Notes: a model not told the origin generated them from the sequence alone. 64,000 nt of DNA from Deltaproteobacteria bacterium (GCA_024280335.1 JAJRQI010000012.1:1-64000); one strand, 5' to 3'; shown: positions 40,855-49,582, counted from the first letter of the stretch. Numbers and translations: made by a program.

Positions 40855-41772
40855 CTAAAGTGCGTTCAGTTTCTCGGTCAAAATCGGCACCAGTTGTTTC
40901 AGGTCCGCCACTGCCAGCACATCGGCCACCTCACCGATCGGTGCATCCTTGTCGGTATTGATCGCCAGCACGAATTCCGACTTCTTCATCCCGGCCAAGT
41001 GCTGGATGGCACCGCTGATACCGCAGGCCACGTAGAGTTTCGGCGCAACCGTCTGCCCGGTGGTCCCGACCTGCCGGCTGGATTCTGCCCATTCAGCATC
41101 GACAACCGGTCGACTGGCGCCGAACTCCCCCTTCAGGGCCTTGGCCAGCGCTTCGATCATCACCAGGTTCTCCGGTTTACCGATCCCACGGCCACCACTG
41201 ACGATGACTTCAGCTTTGGTCAGATCAACACCGGTCGCTTCGGCGGCTTCATAGCCGTGGAACTGAATATCACCAGCGGCGGTTGTTGTCAGCTTGACGA
41301 CATTCGGGGTGCCGGACGGTTCTTCACTCGGGGTAAAGGCACCGGCCTGCAAGGTGACGACGCCGACCTCAGTTGTCGGCTTGACTTGGCGCCGCAGCTT
41401 GGAGTTACAGGCCGGAACCAGCAGTTCGCCATCCTTGATTTCGAGAACCTCCGAGATCTGCGCAGCATTCAGGGCGATCGCCAGACGCGGCGCCAGATCC
41501 CAGCCGTAACTGGAATGGGGCAGCACCACCAGCTGCGGCTGTTCCTTTTCGATCACTTCGAGGATCAGCTGTTTATGGCCGCTCGGATTGAATTCGCCCG
41601 CCTGGGCGACATCGGCCAGGTAGAGAGTGCCGCTGTAAGCGGGCAGAGCCGACTCGTTACCGATCAGCAGCATAGCGCTCTCGGCGTTCAGTTGTTGCGC
41701 GAAGGTACTCAGTTCTGCCGCGCTGCCAAGCAGCTTGCCATCTCTATATTCTGCAATCAGTAAAACTTTCAT
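40855..41772 (-). CDS. etfA: Electron transfer flavoprotein subunit alpha
   Basis: A 305-residue protein with the EtfA fold. The C-terminal FAD-binding domain contains 'VIVSGGRGIGKPENL', 'GASRPVVDAEW', 'GTTGQTVAPKLYVACGISGAIQHLAGM' (in parts) and 'AINTDKDAPI', all signature segments. The FAD site reads GTTGQTVAP. It accepts electrons from acyl-CoA dehydrogenase (fadE, 9 kb away) and hands them to the respiratory chain. AAGGAG precedes the ATG. Transcribed with etfB upstream and the SCP2 gene downstream. Confidence 0.95.
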   Translation of the reverse strand: MKVLLIAEYRDGKLLGSAAELSTFAQQLNAESAMLLIGNESALPAYSGTLYLADVAQAGEFNPSGHKQLILEVIEKEQPQLVVLPHSSYGWDLAPRLAIALNAAQISEVLEIKDGELLVPACNSKLRRQVKPTTEVGVVTLQAGAFTPSEEPSGTPNVVKLTTTAAGDIQFHGYEAAEATGVDLTKAEVIVSGGRGIGKPENLVMIEALAKALKGEFGASRPVVDAEWAESSRQVGTTGQTVAPKLYVACGISGAIQHLAGMKKSEFVLAINTDKDAPIGEVADVLAVADLKQLVPILTEKLNAL

Positions 41773-41790
41773 CGCTTCTTCTCCTTGGTA

Positions 41791-42564
41791 CTAAGCCAGG
41801 ACTGTGGTTTTTTCTTTGAGCAGCTGGATCAACCGATCGGCCAATTCGGCCGGATCCCCTTCGAGGATCAGTCCACTCCCTTTTTTCTCCGGCGGCGTCA
41901 TGCTCAAGGTCTGCAGGCGGGCCGCTTGCGGATTGAGGTCGGCGGCCGGAATCGACAGCAGCTCCTTACGCTTTGCCTTCATAATATTCGGCAGGGTCGG
42001 ATAGCGCGGCGTGTTCAGGCCCAGCTGACAAGTGACCAGCGCCGGAGCACTGCAGCTGACCCTGGACCTGGTCCCCCCTTCGAGTTCGCGCTTGCCGCTG
42101 ACATTGCCATCGACGTAGGAAAAATCGACCAGGGTGGTCAAGCTCGGCAGGCTGAGCAGTTCGGCGACCATCCCGCCGACCTGGGCACTACCGCGATCCT
42201 GCGACTGCAGGCCGGTGAAGATCAGCGCAAAATTTTTGTCTTTGGCAAACTCAGCGATCAGTGAGGCGATAGCGTAGGGGTCCTTCTGATAGCTGTCCTC
42301 ATCAAGGATATGCACGCCGCGGTCACAGCCCATCGCCAAGGCCTTCTTCATCGTCTCCTTGACCCGTTCACCACCGATACAGAGCACCGTCAGATCAGCA
42401 CCGGCGACCTGTTCCTTGAGCTGCACCGCCTGCTCAACGGCGTACTCATCATATTCATTCATTCGCCAGGCCAGATCGGCGGTATCGTACCAGTCACCGA
42501 CGGCGTTCACCTTGAACCGCGATTCCATATCCGGAACCTGTTTGATGCAAACCAGGATGTTCAT
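41791..42564 (-). CDS. etfB: Electron transfer flavoprotein subunit beta
   Basis: A 257-residue EtfB: 'MNILVCIKQVPDMESRF' opening, 'NEYDEYAVEQAVQLKEQ', 'DRGVHILDEDSYQKDP', 'LIFTGLQSQDRGSAQVGGMVAELL' and the 'KAKRKELLSIP' AMP-binding loop. The start is ATG 42564 with GGGAGGA upstream; four further codons are open but less likely. First gene of the ETF unit, under the MerR-type divergent promoter. Confidence 0.95.
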   Translation of the reverse strand: MNILVCIKQVPDMESRFKVNAVGDWYDTADLAWRMNEYDEYAVEQAVQLKEQVAGADLTVLCIGGERVKETMKKALAMGCDRGVHILDEDSYQKDPYAIASLIAEFAKDKNFALIFTGLQSQDRGSAQVGGMVAELLSLPSLTTLVDFSYVDGNVSGKRELEGGTRSRVSCSAPALVTCQLGLNTPRYPTLPNIMKAKRKELLSIPAADLNPQAARLQTLSMTPPEKKGSGLILEGDPAELADRLIQLLKEKTTVLA

Positions 42565-42644
42565 TTTTCCTCCCACATGCTTTGACTCGGGTTACGAGGA
42601 GCCGAGAAAATAATTGGCAGTTTGCTACGCTTCTGCTTAGCATC

Positions 42645-42673
42645 TTTATAATAATTGTTTACGTAAACGTCAA
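42645..42673 (-). promoter_or_regulatory. Sigma-70 promoter of etfB with LiuR-like operator in the spacer
   Basis: On the minus strand TTGACG (42673-42668), 17-base spacer, TATAAA (42650-42645). The 17-base spacer holds TTTACGTAAAC, and the operator TTTACGTAAACGTCAA (plus strand 42658-42673) covers the -35 and half the spacer, as MerR-type operators do. Confidence 0.75.
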
Positions 42674-42686
42674 GATAATTTATAAC
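42658..42686 (+). promoter_or_regulatory. Divergent sigma-70 promoter of the MerR gene sharing the operator
   Basis: TTTACG (42658-42663), 17-base spacer, TATAAC (42681-42686) facing the MerR gene, about 50 bases from its start. The shared palindromic GTTTACGTAAAC core (42657-42668) suggests that the regulator controls both itself and etfBA. Confidence 0.65.
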
Positions 42687-42737
42687 GTTATTATGTACTC
42701 TTCTTCCGAAGAAAAACTTACCTACAAGGCTATTTTT

Positions 42738-43148
42738 ATGACAACGGCGACTGACAAGCCGGTGCAAATCGGCGAGCTGGCAAAAAAACTGGGAATTACC
42801 ACCCGAACCATCCGTTACTACGAGGAGATCGGTCTGATGGGATCGTCAGAACGGCAGGCGGGCGGCGCACGAATGTACAGTCGGGACGATATCCTGCGGC
42901 TTAAATTCATCCTGAAATTGAAGGAGTTGGGCATCTCGCTGAAAGAAATGCACGAGCTGGCGGAAAATTTTGACATCAATAACCAGAATTTCGGCCCGCT
43001 CACGCCGAAGTTGCTGGAAATTCTGGACCAGCACATCGGCAAGGTCGATCAGAAGATCGCTAACCTCTCCTCTCTGCGCAAAGAGATTGTTGCCTACCGC
43101 ACCCGGATCGACGATATCCTGCAGGGTCGTCAACCCTTGGTTAAATAG
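42738..43148 (+). CDS. MerR-family regulator, LiuR-like
   Basis: A 136-residue MerR protein. The helix-turn-helix reads 'VQIGELAKKLGITTRTIRYYEEIGLM', followed by wing 'GGARMYSRDDILRLKFILKLKELGISLKEMHEL' (in parts) and a C-terminal coiled coil ('LLEILDQHIGKVDQKIANLSSLRKEIVAY'), with no metal-binding cysteines. The pattern matches MerR members of the LiuR type, which regulate branched-chain amino acid and fatty acid oxidation in Proteobacteria. The frame is open upstream from 42582, but the ATG at 42738 with AAGG upstream begins the HTH normally. Targets are inferred from the shared operator. Confidence 0.85.
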   Translation: MTTATDKPVQIGELAKKLGITTRTIRYYEEIGLMGSSERQAGGARMYSRDDILRLKFILKLKELGISLKEMHELAENFDINNQNFGPLTPKLLEILDQHIGKVDQKIANLSSLRKEIVAYRTRIDDILQGRQPLVK

Positions 43149-43157
43149 GGGGAGAAG

Positions 43158-43571
43158 ATGGACACGTTCGATTTTTCAACGACCATTGAAATTCGCTTCG
43201 CTGACCTGGACGCCTATGGGCACGTGAATAATGCGGTGGTTTTTTCCTACCTGGAAACTGCGCGGGTCAAATTGTTCCAGGAGCATTTTTGCGATTTTCT
43301 GAGTAGCGGACTGCTGTTTCTGGTGGTGCGTGCCGAATGCGATTACCGCAAGCCGATCGAGCTCAGTGATCAGCTGTACGTCAGCATCAGGGTCGAAAAG
43401 GTCGGCCGTTCCAGCTTTGAGATGCTCTATCGCCTGCATGATCAGCAGGACAAGCTGTTTGCCGATGCCAGAACGGTGATGGTCTGTTTCAAGCAGAGTC
43501 AGGGGCGGCCGGTCGCCATCCCGGAGGAGTTGCGCAGGGCTCTGCAACCACAGTCGATGACTGGCAAATAG
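43158..43571 (+). CDS. Acyl-CoA thioesterase (4HBT hot-dog fold)
   Basis: A 137-residue hot-dog protein with the 4-hydroxybenzoyl-CoA thioesterase signature 'RFADLDAYGHVNNAVVFSYLETARVKLF' (in parts), where D17-equivalent and the HVNN segment form the active site. It probably hydrolyses acyl-CoA. GGGGAG precedes the ATG and it starts 9 bases after the MerR gene, so both are in one operon and the enzyme is likely under the same control. Confidence 0.88.
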   Translation: MDTFDFSTTIEIRFADLDAYGHVNNAVVFSYLETARVKLFQEHFCDFLSSGLLFLVVRAECDYRKPIELSDQLYVSIRVEKVGRSSFEMLYRLHDQQDKLFADARTVMVCFKQSQGRPVAIPEELRRALQPQSMTGK

Positions 43572-43575
43572 CGCT

Positions 43576-44229
43576 TTACCCCGCGTTCTTCTTTATCAAA
43601 ATTACGTCCTGGCCGACAATTTCCACCTCCGCCCCCCAGAAATCTCCCAGCCAGGTAAAGGTCTGCCGGGAAAAAAAACAGAGATGGCTGCTGTCATTCT
43701 TATAGTGCCAGTCGGTAAACGCCGCCCGGTCGGTGACCAGCTTGGTCATGAGCCCAAGAGTCCCACCTGCCTTCAGCAGACGGTAGAGGCGCTGCAACTC
43801 CTGTCGCGGCTGGCGCAGATGCTCTACCACCTCGCTGGCAGTGATAAAAGCATACTCCTGCTGTAACAACTGTGGGTTATCCGCGTAAAATTTGTCGTAG
43901 ATTTCAACAGAGAAACCCAGTTCCTGAAACATCAGTGACAGCGTCGGTCCCGGACCGCTGCCGAAATCGAGACCGACGGCCCCGGCCGACAGGCGTTTAC
44001 TCAGCGGATCGAACAGCCGGGAGAGGAAGTTCCGATAGCCCGCATCCCGTGGATCGTTGCAGTGCAGATCGTAGACCGCCTTTTCCTGCTGCTCCGACAA
44101 GTGAAACTGCGGTGGCACAAAGACCAGCGAACAATCTCCGCAGTGAAAATACTCCCTGAAGGCATCACGGTAGTACGCTGCGCTGTCGTGTCCCAGGCAG
44201 AGGGGGCATTGCGAGGAGGAGTTCGGCAC
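43576..44229 (-). CDS. Class I SAM-dependent methyltransferase with N-terminal zinc ribbon
   Basis: A 217-residue protein. The N-terminal zinc ribbon-like region reads 'QCPLCLGHDSAAYY' and 'FHCGDCSLVFV'. The methyltransferase core has motif I 'VGLDFGSGPGPTLSLMF' and 'ASEVVEHLRQP' (motif II) and 'LLKAGGTLGLMTKLV'. The substrate is unknown; family members modify hypotheticals near cell-wall or lipid genes. It begins with GTG, coupled to the YciI gene (stop and start one base apart). Confidence 0.8.
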   Translation of the reverse strand: MPNSSSQCPLCLGHDSAAYYRDAFREYFHCGDCSLVFVPPQFHLSEQQEKAVYDLHCNDPRDAGYRNFLSRLFDPLSKRLSAGAVGLDFGSGPGPTLSLMFQELGFSVEIYDKFYADNPQLLQQEYAFITASEVVEHLRQPRQELQRLYRLLKAGGTLGLMTKLVTDRAAFTDWHYKNDSSHLCFFSRQTFTWLGDFWGAEVEIVGQDVILIKKNAG

Positions 44230-44230
44230 C

Positions 44231-44506
44231 TTAGGGCAGCACCTTTTTCCACGGCTGGATGGTTACGGTTGCAAACAACCCGGCTTTGGCGTAGGGATCG
44301 TCGGCGGCAAAGGCTTCCGCTTCGCTGATATTTTCCAGATCTAGGATCACCAGCGAGCCGTTCATCTTTTCATCGGCGTCGAGGGTCGGTCCAGCGGCAT
44401 GCAGTTTATCGCCGAAACTTTTCAGGTAGTCGACGTGGGCCGGACGGTTATCCGTACGCAGCTGCAAACAATTCTTTTTGTCGAAACAGTGGATCACGTA
44501 AAACAT
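44231..44506 (-). CDS. YciI-like protein
   Basis: A 91-residue YciI-family protein: 'MFYVIHCFDKKNCLQLRTDNRPAHVDYLKSF' (in parts), 'GSLVILDLENISEAEAFAADDPYAKAGLF'. The family has a ferredoxin-like fold with a conserved His-Asp pair (H in RPAHVDYL, DDPYAKAG) and unknown activity. A longer frame reaches 44785, but GGGAG precedes ATG 44506. Divergent from the GntR gene. Confidence 0.88.
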   Translation of the reverse strand: MFYVIHCFDKKNCLQLRTDNRPAHVDYLKSFGDKLHAAGPTLDADEKMNGSLVILDLENISEAEAFAADDPYAKAGLFATVTIQPWKKVLP

Positions 44507-44661
44507 CTTCATCTCCCTTTTTCCGGCTGCGGCATAACTCTGTACAGCCTCATCTCTGTTATCGATGGTTTTCCGGCGTCCCCGCAGGATACATTTTTTG
44601 CGCCATTTACCAGTGCCGCCGCAAGTTTTTCCTGCTTGACTTCCGGCTTGATGCTGTTCAA

Positions 44662-44669
44662 TGTCGACA
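44662..44669. promoter_or_regulatory. Candidate GntR operator TGTCGACA
   Basis: An 8-bp palindrome 26 bases before the GntR gene start, in the divergent YciI-GntR spacer. GntR/FCD operators often have a GT-N-AC core; this site fits that outline. Weak evidence. Confidence 0.25.
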
Positions 44670-44695
44670 ATCGACGCGGAAAGGATAAGGATTTT

Positions 44696-45340
44696 ATGCC
44701 GATTGTCAAAACTACCTACAAAGATCAGGTCGTTGACCATGTCTATCAACTTTTGTTGCAAGGGGAGCTGGGTCCGGGCGACCAATTAAAAGAGAGTCTG
44801 CTGGCAAAACAGATGGGGATCAGCCGGGCGCCGATCCGCGAGGCGATGAAAGAGCTGATCATGAACGGTCTGGTCGATTATCGTCCCCAGGTCGGCAACT
44901 TTATTCCCGTTCTGTCACCCAAGCAGATCATCGACAGCTACACCACCCGCGGCGTCCTTGAGGGGTACGCGATCATGGCAACCTGCGAGCAATTTTCAGC
45001 GGAGGAAGTTGACAAACTGGAAAATCTGACCGCGCAGATGGGAAGCTATGCCGAGAAAAAGAACCATAAAATGGTGGTCGAAACCGGAGGAGAGTTTCAC
45101 GATCTGTTGATCAGCAAGAACGACAATGTCCAACTGCTGGAATACACCGATCGCCTCAGCCTGAAGCTGCACATTCTGTTTTTTAAATATTGGGGCAAGC
45201 TCTACAGTCCGGCGGAAATCGGCCGACGACATCGGGAAATTGTCGACAGCATCAAATCCGGGGATCGGAACCTGATTGAGAAGGTGGTTCGTCAGCATTA
45301 TCACGAAACGGGGTCAAAAATAGCAACTCTGGAAATTTAG
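44696..45340 (+). CDS. GntR/FCD-family transcriptional regulator
   Basis: A 214-residue FadR-type GntR regulator. The winged helix (1-70) reads 'DHVYQLLLQGELGPGDQLKESLLAKQMGISRAPIREAMKELIMNGLVDYRPQVGNFI' (in parts); the FCD effector domain (about 80-210) has 'RGVLEGYAIMATCE', 'EFHDLLISKNDNVQLLEYTDRL' and 'RHREIVDSIKSGDRNLIEKVVRQHYHETG'. The His/Asp metal-binding residues of the FCD fold appear in FHDLL and REIVD. The ligand is probably a carboxylate. The longer frame upstream to 44399 lacks a ribosome-binding site; AAGG precedes ATG 44696. Confidence 0.9.
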   Translation: MPIVKTTYKDQVVDHVYQLLLQGELGPGDQLKESLLAKQMGISRAPIREAMKELIMNGLVDYRPQVGNFIPVLSPKQIIDSYTTRGVLEGYAIMATCEQFSAEEVDKLENLTAQMGSYAEKKNHKMVVETGGEFHDLLISKNDNVQLLEYTDRLSLKLHILFFKYWGKLYSPAEIGRRHREIVDSIKSGDRNLIEKVVRQHYHETGSKIATLEI

Positions 45341-45404
45341 GACAAAAGTAGGACAGGCTTTTCAAGGGATTTTTCAACTTCTTCAGTTCGGTGGCCTCGG
45401 GGTG

Positions 45405-45470
45405 CCCATTTCAAGGGTGTCTGGCGCCAGGATGGCGTCAGTCAAGCCCCAGGGATGGGTTCATGCGGCC
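45405..45470. repeat. Possible dispersed repeat (GGCGCCAGGATGGCG...CCCCAGGGATGGGTT)
   Basis: Contains GGCGCCAGGATGGCGTCAG and CCCCAGGGATGGGTTCATG with inner short inverted words, in the convergent spacer between the GntR and FeS genes. I recall similar sequence scattered in Desulfuromonadales intergenic regions, unverified. A frame running through it (from 45402) is not a credible gene. Confidence 0.3.
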
Positions 45471-45514
45471 CTTGATATGGGCAGCGTGAGGCCATTTGCC
45501 GAAGCGCTGAATAG

Positions 45515-46702
45515 TTATGGAATCTTCATCTCTCTTGCCGATTTTATCACCAGCTTTTTCAGTTTTTTCTTCATCCCGCTGATCACAAACGGGGTCGCTC
45601 GACCCCGCTCAAGCAGGCGCTTTTTCATCAATTCAGTTCGATTTTTCAGCGGTCGATGCTGCTGTTTTCGTTCAACCAGGATTAAGGCGTCCTGTTTGCA
45701 GACCGGCAGACAGGCGGCGCAACCGAGGCAGAGCTGTTCATCGACCCGCACCACCTGATTCTCCCCCCCGGCCTGTAACGCCGCGACATTGCAGGCAGCA
45801 ATGCAGCGACCGCAGCCATTACAGCGTTCCGGGTCCAATTGCAGCAGAAAAGGGCTTTTGCCGATCCCATCCCGATAGCCCATTTTCACCCCGGTCAACA
45901 GCTCGCAGCAGCAGGAGCAGCAGTTGCAGATGAAGGCCGGTTTTTCGCGGATATTGTCGGTAATCTGGGTCAAGCCAAGTTGGCGAGAGCGGTCGATGAT
46001 TGCCAGCAGCTGCTCGGTACTCTGCTGCTCGGCGAAACCGCGGCGGACCAGAAATTTGGCCGCGCTACCGAGCGAAATGCAGGTTCCCTCCATCGGCGCA
46101 CCTTTTTCACAGGGCTGCTGCAGGTGCTGTTTCTTATGCCGACAGTAGCAGATGCCGACCGCGCCGTAGCCGGCCTGCTCGACAATCGACCGGGCATTTT
46201 CGTAACTGGTAACGGTAGAACTGACCGGAACCTGATCATCGTAGACCAGGGTCCGGGTCAGCGGGATTTTGCTGTCGAAAAATTCCTTGGCCATACCGCC
46301 CTGCGGGTTTGCATACAGGTACTCATGCATCAGTCGGGCAAGCTCCGCCTGCGGCAGATCGTCGCGAACCTTCATAAAGCTGAACTCAAAAAAACCGATC
46401 AGCCCCGGCATCAGCAGGTAGTAGGTCTGCCCCTGGTAACAGAGGTCGATCAGCAAGCCTTTCTCCGCCATCTGTTCCAGTTGCGGCTGCAGCTCGGCCG
46501 CGACAATTCGGGTCGCTTTGGCAAGCTCTGCCAGGGTTGCTTCCTGCAGCGGAAAACGCGAGGCGATGTAAGCCTCAGCTTCACTGAACAGCAATGCAAG
46601 AATCTGCCGCAACTTCTCGCTGTCGGGCAGACCGACCGGGTATTTGTTCAAGCGGTCGATCAGCGGGATGATGCTGCTTTTACTGCCGACATGATGGCCC
46701 AT
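45515..46702 (-). CDS. 4Fe-4S ferredoxin-type protein at the end of the fad operon
   Basis: A 395-residue protein. The N-terminal 130 residues resemble a winged-helix-like fold ('ATLAELAKATRIVAAELQPQLEQMAEKGLL'). The middle has 'GVGICYCRHKK'-type cysteines (ICYCRHKKQ) and 'FICNCCSCCCELL', then two ferredoxin clusters: 'CNGCGRCIAACNV' and 'CLGCAACLPVCKQ'. The C-terminus is basic (KKKLKKLVIKSAREMK). It may carry electrons for the dienoyl-CoA reductase-like or ETF enzymes; its exact role is unknown. ATG 46702 has GGAG. Confidence 0.8.
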   Translation of the reverse strand: MGHHVGSKSSIIPLIDRLNKYPVGLPDSEKLRQILALLFSEAEAYIASRFPLQEATLAELAKATRIVAAELQPQLEQMAEKGLLIDLCYQGQTYYLLMPGLIGFFEFSFMKVRDDLPQAELARLMHEYLYANPQGGMAKEFFDSKIPLTRTLVYDDQVPVSSTVTSYENARSIVEQAGYGAVGICYCRHKKQHLQQPCEKGAPMEGTCISLGSAAKFLVRRGFAEQQSTEQLLAIIDRSRQLGLTQITDNIREKPAFICNCCSCCCELLTGVKMGYRDGIGKSPFLLQLDPERCNGCGRCIAACNVAALQAGGENQVVRVDEQLCLGCAACLPVCKQDALILVERKQQHRPLKNRTELMKKRLLERGRATPFVISGMKKKLKKLVIKSAREMKIP

Positions 46703-46761
46703 GATGGCTCCTGCGAAATGAAAGTTATCCGTTGTTCGGTCGCCATCCTGACTTCTTCCGC

Positions 46762-47559
46762 TCATCTGAAGCGGGAAAAATCGGCGGGTCGGCCCTGCAA
46801 AAAGGCACCGATGGCCTCCTGAGCTTCCGGCTTTTGCAACAGCTGCAGAAACAGCTCCCCCTCTTTGCTCATCACTTCGGCGACCTGTCGGGCCTGCCCC
46901 TGTTTGAGCAGCGACTTGGTCAGGCGGACCGCCGCCGGTGGTTTTTGGGCCAATTGCTGGGCTAGGAAGATGGCGCGCTGAAACAGTTTCGACGCGGGAT
47001 AGATCCGATTGACCAGACCGAGCTGCTCCGCCCGGCGGGCATCGATCGGCTCGCCCAGCAGCAGCAGTTCAGAGGCTTGTAGGTGACCGACCAGTTGTGG
47101 CAGCAGATAGCTCGAGGCGGCCTCCGGGCAGAGGCCCAGGTTGACGAACGGCAGCTGGAAGCGAGCCTCCTCCCCGGCGAGAACCAGATCGCAGTGCAGC
47201 AGCAGGGTCGTGCCGATGCCGACTGCCGGTCCGTTGACCACGGCGATGATCGGCTTCTGCGCCCGGCTGATGGCGCGCAGGAAGCGGAACACCGGGCTCT
47301 CTTCACCGCCGGGTGGATTGTCGGCAAAATCGCGCAGATCGTTGCCGCTGGTGAAGCAGTCGGCGGTACCGTGCAGCAGCAGGACTCTGACTCGGTCATC
47401 CTGCTCTGCCAGCTCGATTGCCGCCGTCAGTTCCTGGTACATCTGCTGCGTCAGGGCGTTCTTCTTCTTCGGGCGACAGATACCGATGCGCAACACACCG
47501 CCCTGCAGGCAGGTTTCGATCGGCTGGTCACCATCATTAAGTGTCATCATTGGGTCCAT
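46762..47559 (-). CDS. Enoyl-CoA hydratase/isomerase family protein
   Basis: A 265-residue crotonase-fold protein: 'RIGICRPKKKNALTQQMYQELTAAI' (in parts), 'TSGNDLRDFADNPP', oxyanion-hole 'AVVNGPAVGIGTTLLLHCDLVLAGEEARFQLPFVNLGLCPEAASSYLLPQ' (in parts). The catalytic Glu usually in 'GLVNEV' region is not obvious: 'EQLGLVNRIYPASKL', so isomerase or hydratase activity must be tested. It sits just after the fadH-like gene. Several ATGs near 47559-47547 are possible. Confidence 0.85.
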   Translation of the reverse strand: MDPMMTLNDGDQPIETCLQGGVLRIGICRPKKKNALTQQMYQELTAAIELAEQDDRVRVLLLHGTADCFTSGNDLRDFADNPPGGEESPVFRFLRAISRAQKPIIAVVNGPAVGIGTTLLLHCDLVLAGEEARFQLPFVNLGLCPEAASSYLLPQLVGHLQASELLLLGEPIDARRAEQLGLVNRIYPASKLFQRAIFLAQQLAQKPPAAVRLTKSLLKQGQARQVAEVMSKEGELFLQLLQKPEAQEAIGAFLQGRPADFSRFR

Positions 47560-47566
47560 CCAAGCA

Positions 47567-49570
47567 CTAAGTAATCTCCCGACCGGCAGCGAAGCCCTGA
47601 TGGATAGCATCAAAGACCATCGCCGGCTGCTGTGCATCGCCGACCAGCTGACAGGGGATCTGCAATTCGGCGGCGATCTTCTGCAGCGGATTGTAGGCGC
47701 TGGTACCGACCGCCAATACCACAGTGTCGGCGGCGACCTCGGACTGCTGCCCGTCCTGCTCGATCCGTACCCCGGTCGGGGTGATCTCCAGCACCTTCGC
47801 CTCGGTCCGCGGCTCGACGGCGTAACGTTTGATATCCTGCAGCATCCCCCAGCGGGTCGAGCGACCGAAGTTGCTGCCGAGCTTGTCGATCATCTCGATC
47901 AGGGTGATCTGCTTACTGCCGCAGGTCGCCAACCGGTAGAGTTCTTCGGGCTTTTCCGCCTGATGAACCAGCAGAAACTTCAATTCTTCAGCGGACAGGG
48001 TTCCCTGTTCGGCAAGCAGCAGTGCGGTTTCAACGCCGACCGCACCGCCGCCGATGATTGCCACCTGCTGCCCCGCAGAAGCGGTTCCGGCCAGCAGCTC
48101 CCAGGCCTGCACGACATGCGGTAGATCGACCCCGGGGATCGGCGGCGTAACCGGCTGGCCGCCGGTTGCCAGAATCAGCCGGTCGGGCTTGAGCTGCTGC
48201 AGCAAGGCGCCATCGACCTCGACGTTGAGCAGGGTCTTGACCTGATGAGCAGCCAACTGTCGGCACAGATCTTCGGCCAGAACGCTGAATTCTTCGCGGC
48301 CGGGAGGAGCTCCGGCAAGCGGCAGCTGACCGCCGAGCTGGCCGCTGCGTTCGTAGAGCGTCACCACATGCCCCTGTTCAGCGGCAGCAATCGCCGCACT
48401 CATGCCGGCGGCGCCGCCACCGACCACCAGCAGCTGTTGCGGCGTAGCGGTCGGTTTAACCGGCGTTTTTGCTTCACGGCCGACGCGTGGATTGCAGAGG
48501 CATTCGACCGCTTTCATCTTGAACAGGTTGTCGAAGCAGCCCTGGGCGCAGGCGATGCAGTGAACAATCTCGGCCTCGCGCCCTTCGCGTGCCTTGTTCG
48601 GCAGTTGCGGGTCGGCGATCAGCGCCCGCCCCATGGCGACCAGATCACAAAACCCTTCCGCCAGCAGTTGCCGGGCAATCGTTGGATCATTAATCCGGTG
48701 ACTGGCGATCACCGGGACGGCAACCTGTTTGCGGATGTCGCGGGCCAGATAAGCGAAGACGCCGCGCGGCACCTTGGTGACAATCTGCGGAATCTGCGCC
48801 TCGTGCCAGCCGACATTGATGCAGAGAGCATCGGCCCCGGCAGCGACCAGCTTTTCAGCAAAAATCTGCAACTCTTCACGACCGATCCCGCCCGGCATGA
48901 AATCGTTGCCGTTGATCCGCAGCAACAGCGGATAATCTTTGCCAGTCGCCTGCTTGACCGCCGCGACCACTTCCAGGCCGAAACGCATCCGGTTCTCCAG
49001 TGAGCCGCCGTAAGCGTCCTGGCGCTGGTTGGTCAGCGGCGAAAGAAACTCGCTGATCAGGTAACCGGTGCCGGCCAGCAGTTCGACAGCATCGAAACCG
49101 GCCTGCTGAACCCGCCGGGCGGCAGCGGCAAAATGCTCGATAACCTGGGCGATCTCAGTTTCTTCCAGTTCCCGCGGGATTTCCTTGGTCAAGCGGGAAG
49201 GGAGCGGTGAGGGAGCCACCGGTTTTTTGCCGCCGAGAAAGAAGGAATGGTTGTAACGGCCGGCATGGTTAAGCTGCACGCAGGTCGCCGCACCGCCGGT
49301 TTTGATCGTTTCAGCCAACCGGGTCAGGCCGGGGAGAAAACGGTCATCATGGGCGCCGATATTGCCCGGCTGACCGGAAAGTTCATCAACCGTGGCATAG
49401 CCGACGCTGATCAGCCCGGCCCCGCCCCGCGCCCGTTCAGCGTAAAACTCTGCCAGCTGGTCGGTGACGATAAAATTGCGACACATGTTCATATGCATCG
49501 CCGGCATCAAAATACGGTTTTTCAATGATAATTTGCCGATTTTCACCGGGGTAAATAGCGGATCATGCAT
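47567..49570 (-). CDS. fadH: 2,4-dienoyl-CoA reductase-like NADH:flavin oxidoreductase
   Basis: A 667-residue protein of the FadH/old-yellow-enzyme plus disulfide-oxidoreductase family. The N-terminal TIM barrel (about 1-340) contains 'LKNRILMPAMHMNMC', 'AAARRVQQAGFDAVELLAG' and 'GYLISEFLSPLTNQRQD'. A [4Fe-4S] region follows: 'CIACAQGCFDN...CLCNPRVG'. The C-terminal FAD/NAD part starts with 'LLVVGGGAAGMSAAIAAAEQG'. It reduces 2,4-dienoyl-CoA from unsaturated fatty acids. GTG 49582 and ATG 49570 are both possible starts; GAGTGAG lies before the latter. Confidence 0.88.
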   Translation of the reverse strand: MHDPLFTPVKIGKLSLKNRILMPAMHMNMCRNFIVTDQLAEFYAERARGGAGLISVGYATVDELSGQPGNIGAHDDRFLPGLTRLAETIKTGGAATCVQLNHAGRYNHSFFLGGKKPVAPSPLPSRLTKEIPRELEETEIAQVIEHFAAAARRVQQAGFDAVELLAGTGYLISEFLSPLTNQRQDAYGGSLENRMRFGLEVVAAVKQATGKDYPLLLRINGNDFMPGGIGREELQIFAEKLVAAGADALCINVGWHEAQIPQIVTKVPRGVFAYLARDIRKQVAVPVIASHRINDPTIARQLLAEGFCDLVAMGRALIADPQLPNKAREGREAEIVHCIACAQGCFDNLFKMKAVECLCNPRVGREAKTPVKPTATPQQLLVVGGGAAGMSAAIAAAEQGHVVTLYERSGQLGGQLPLAGAPPGREEFSVLAEDLCRQLAAHQVKTLLNVEVDGALLQQLKPDRLILATGGQPVTPPIPGVDLPHVVQAWELLAGTASAGQQVAIIGGGAVGVETALLLAEQGTLSAEELKFLLVHQAEKPEELYRLATCGSKQITLIEMIDKLGSNFGRSTRWGMLQDIKRYAVEPRTEAKVLEITPTGVRIEQDGQQSEVAADTVVLAVGTSAYNPLQKIAAELQIPCQLVGDAQQPAMVFDAIHQGFAAGREIT

Positions 49571-49582
49571 AAAGAAACTCAC

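Noticed and set aside
45402-45758. 118-codon plus-strand frame across the GntR-FeS spacer
   Set aside because: It begins in repeat-like sequence and overlaps the FeS gene, with no ribosome-binding site.
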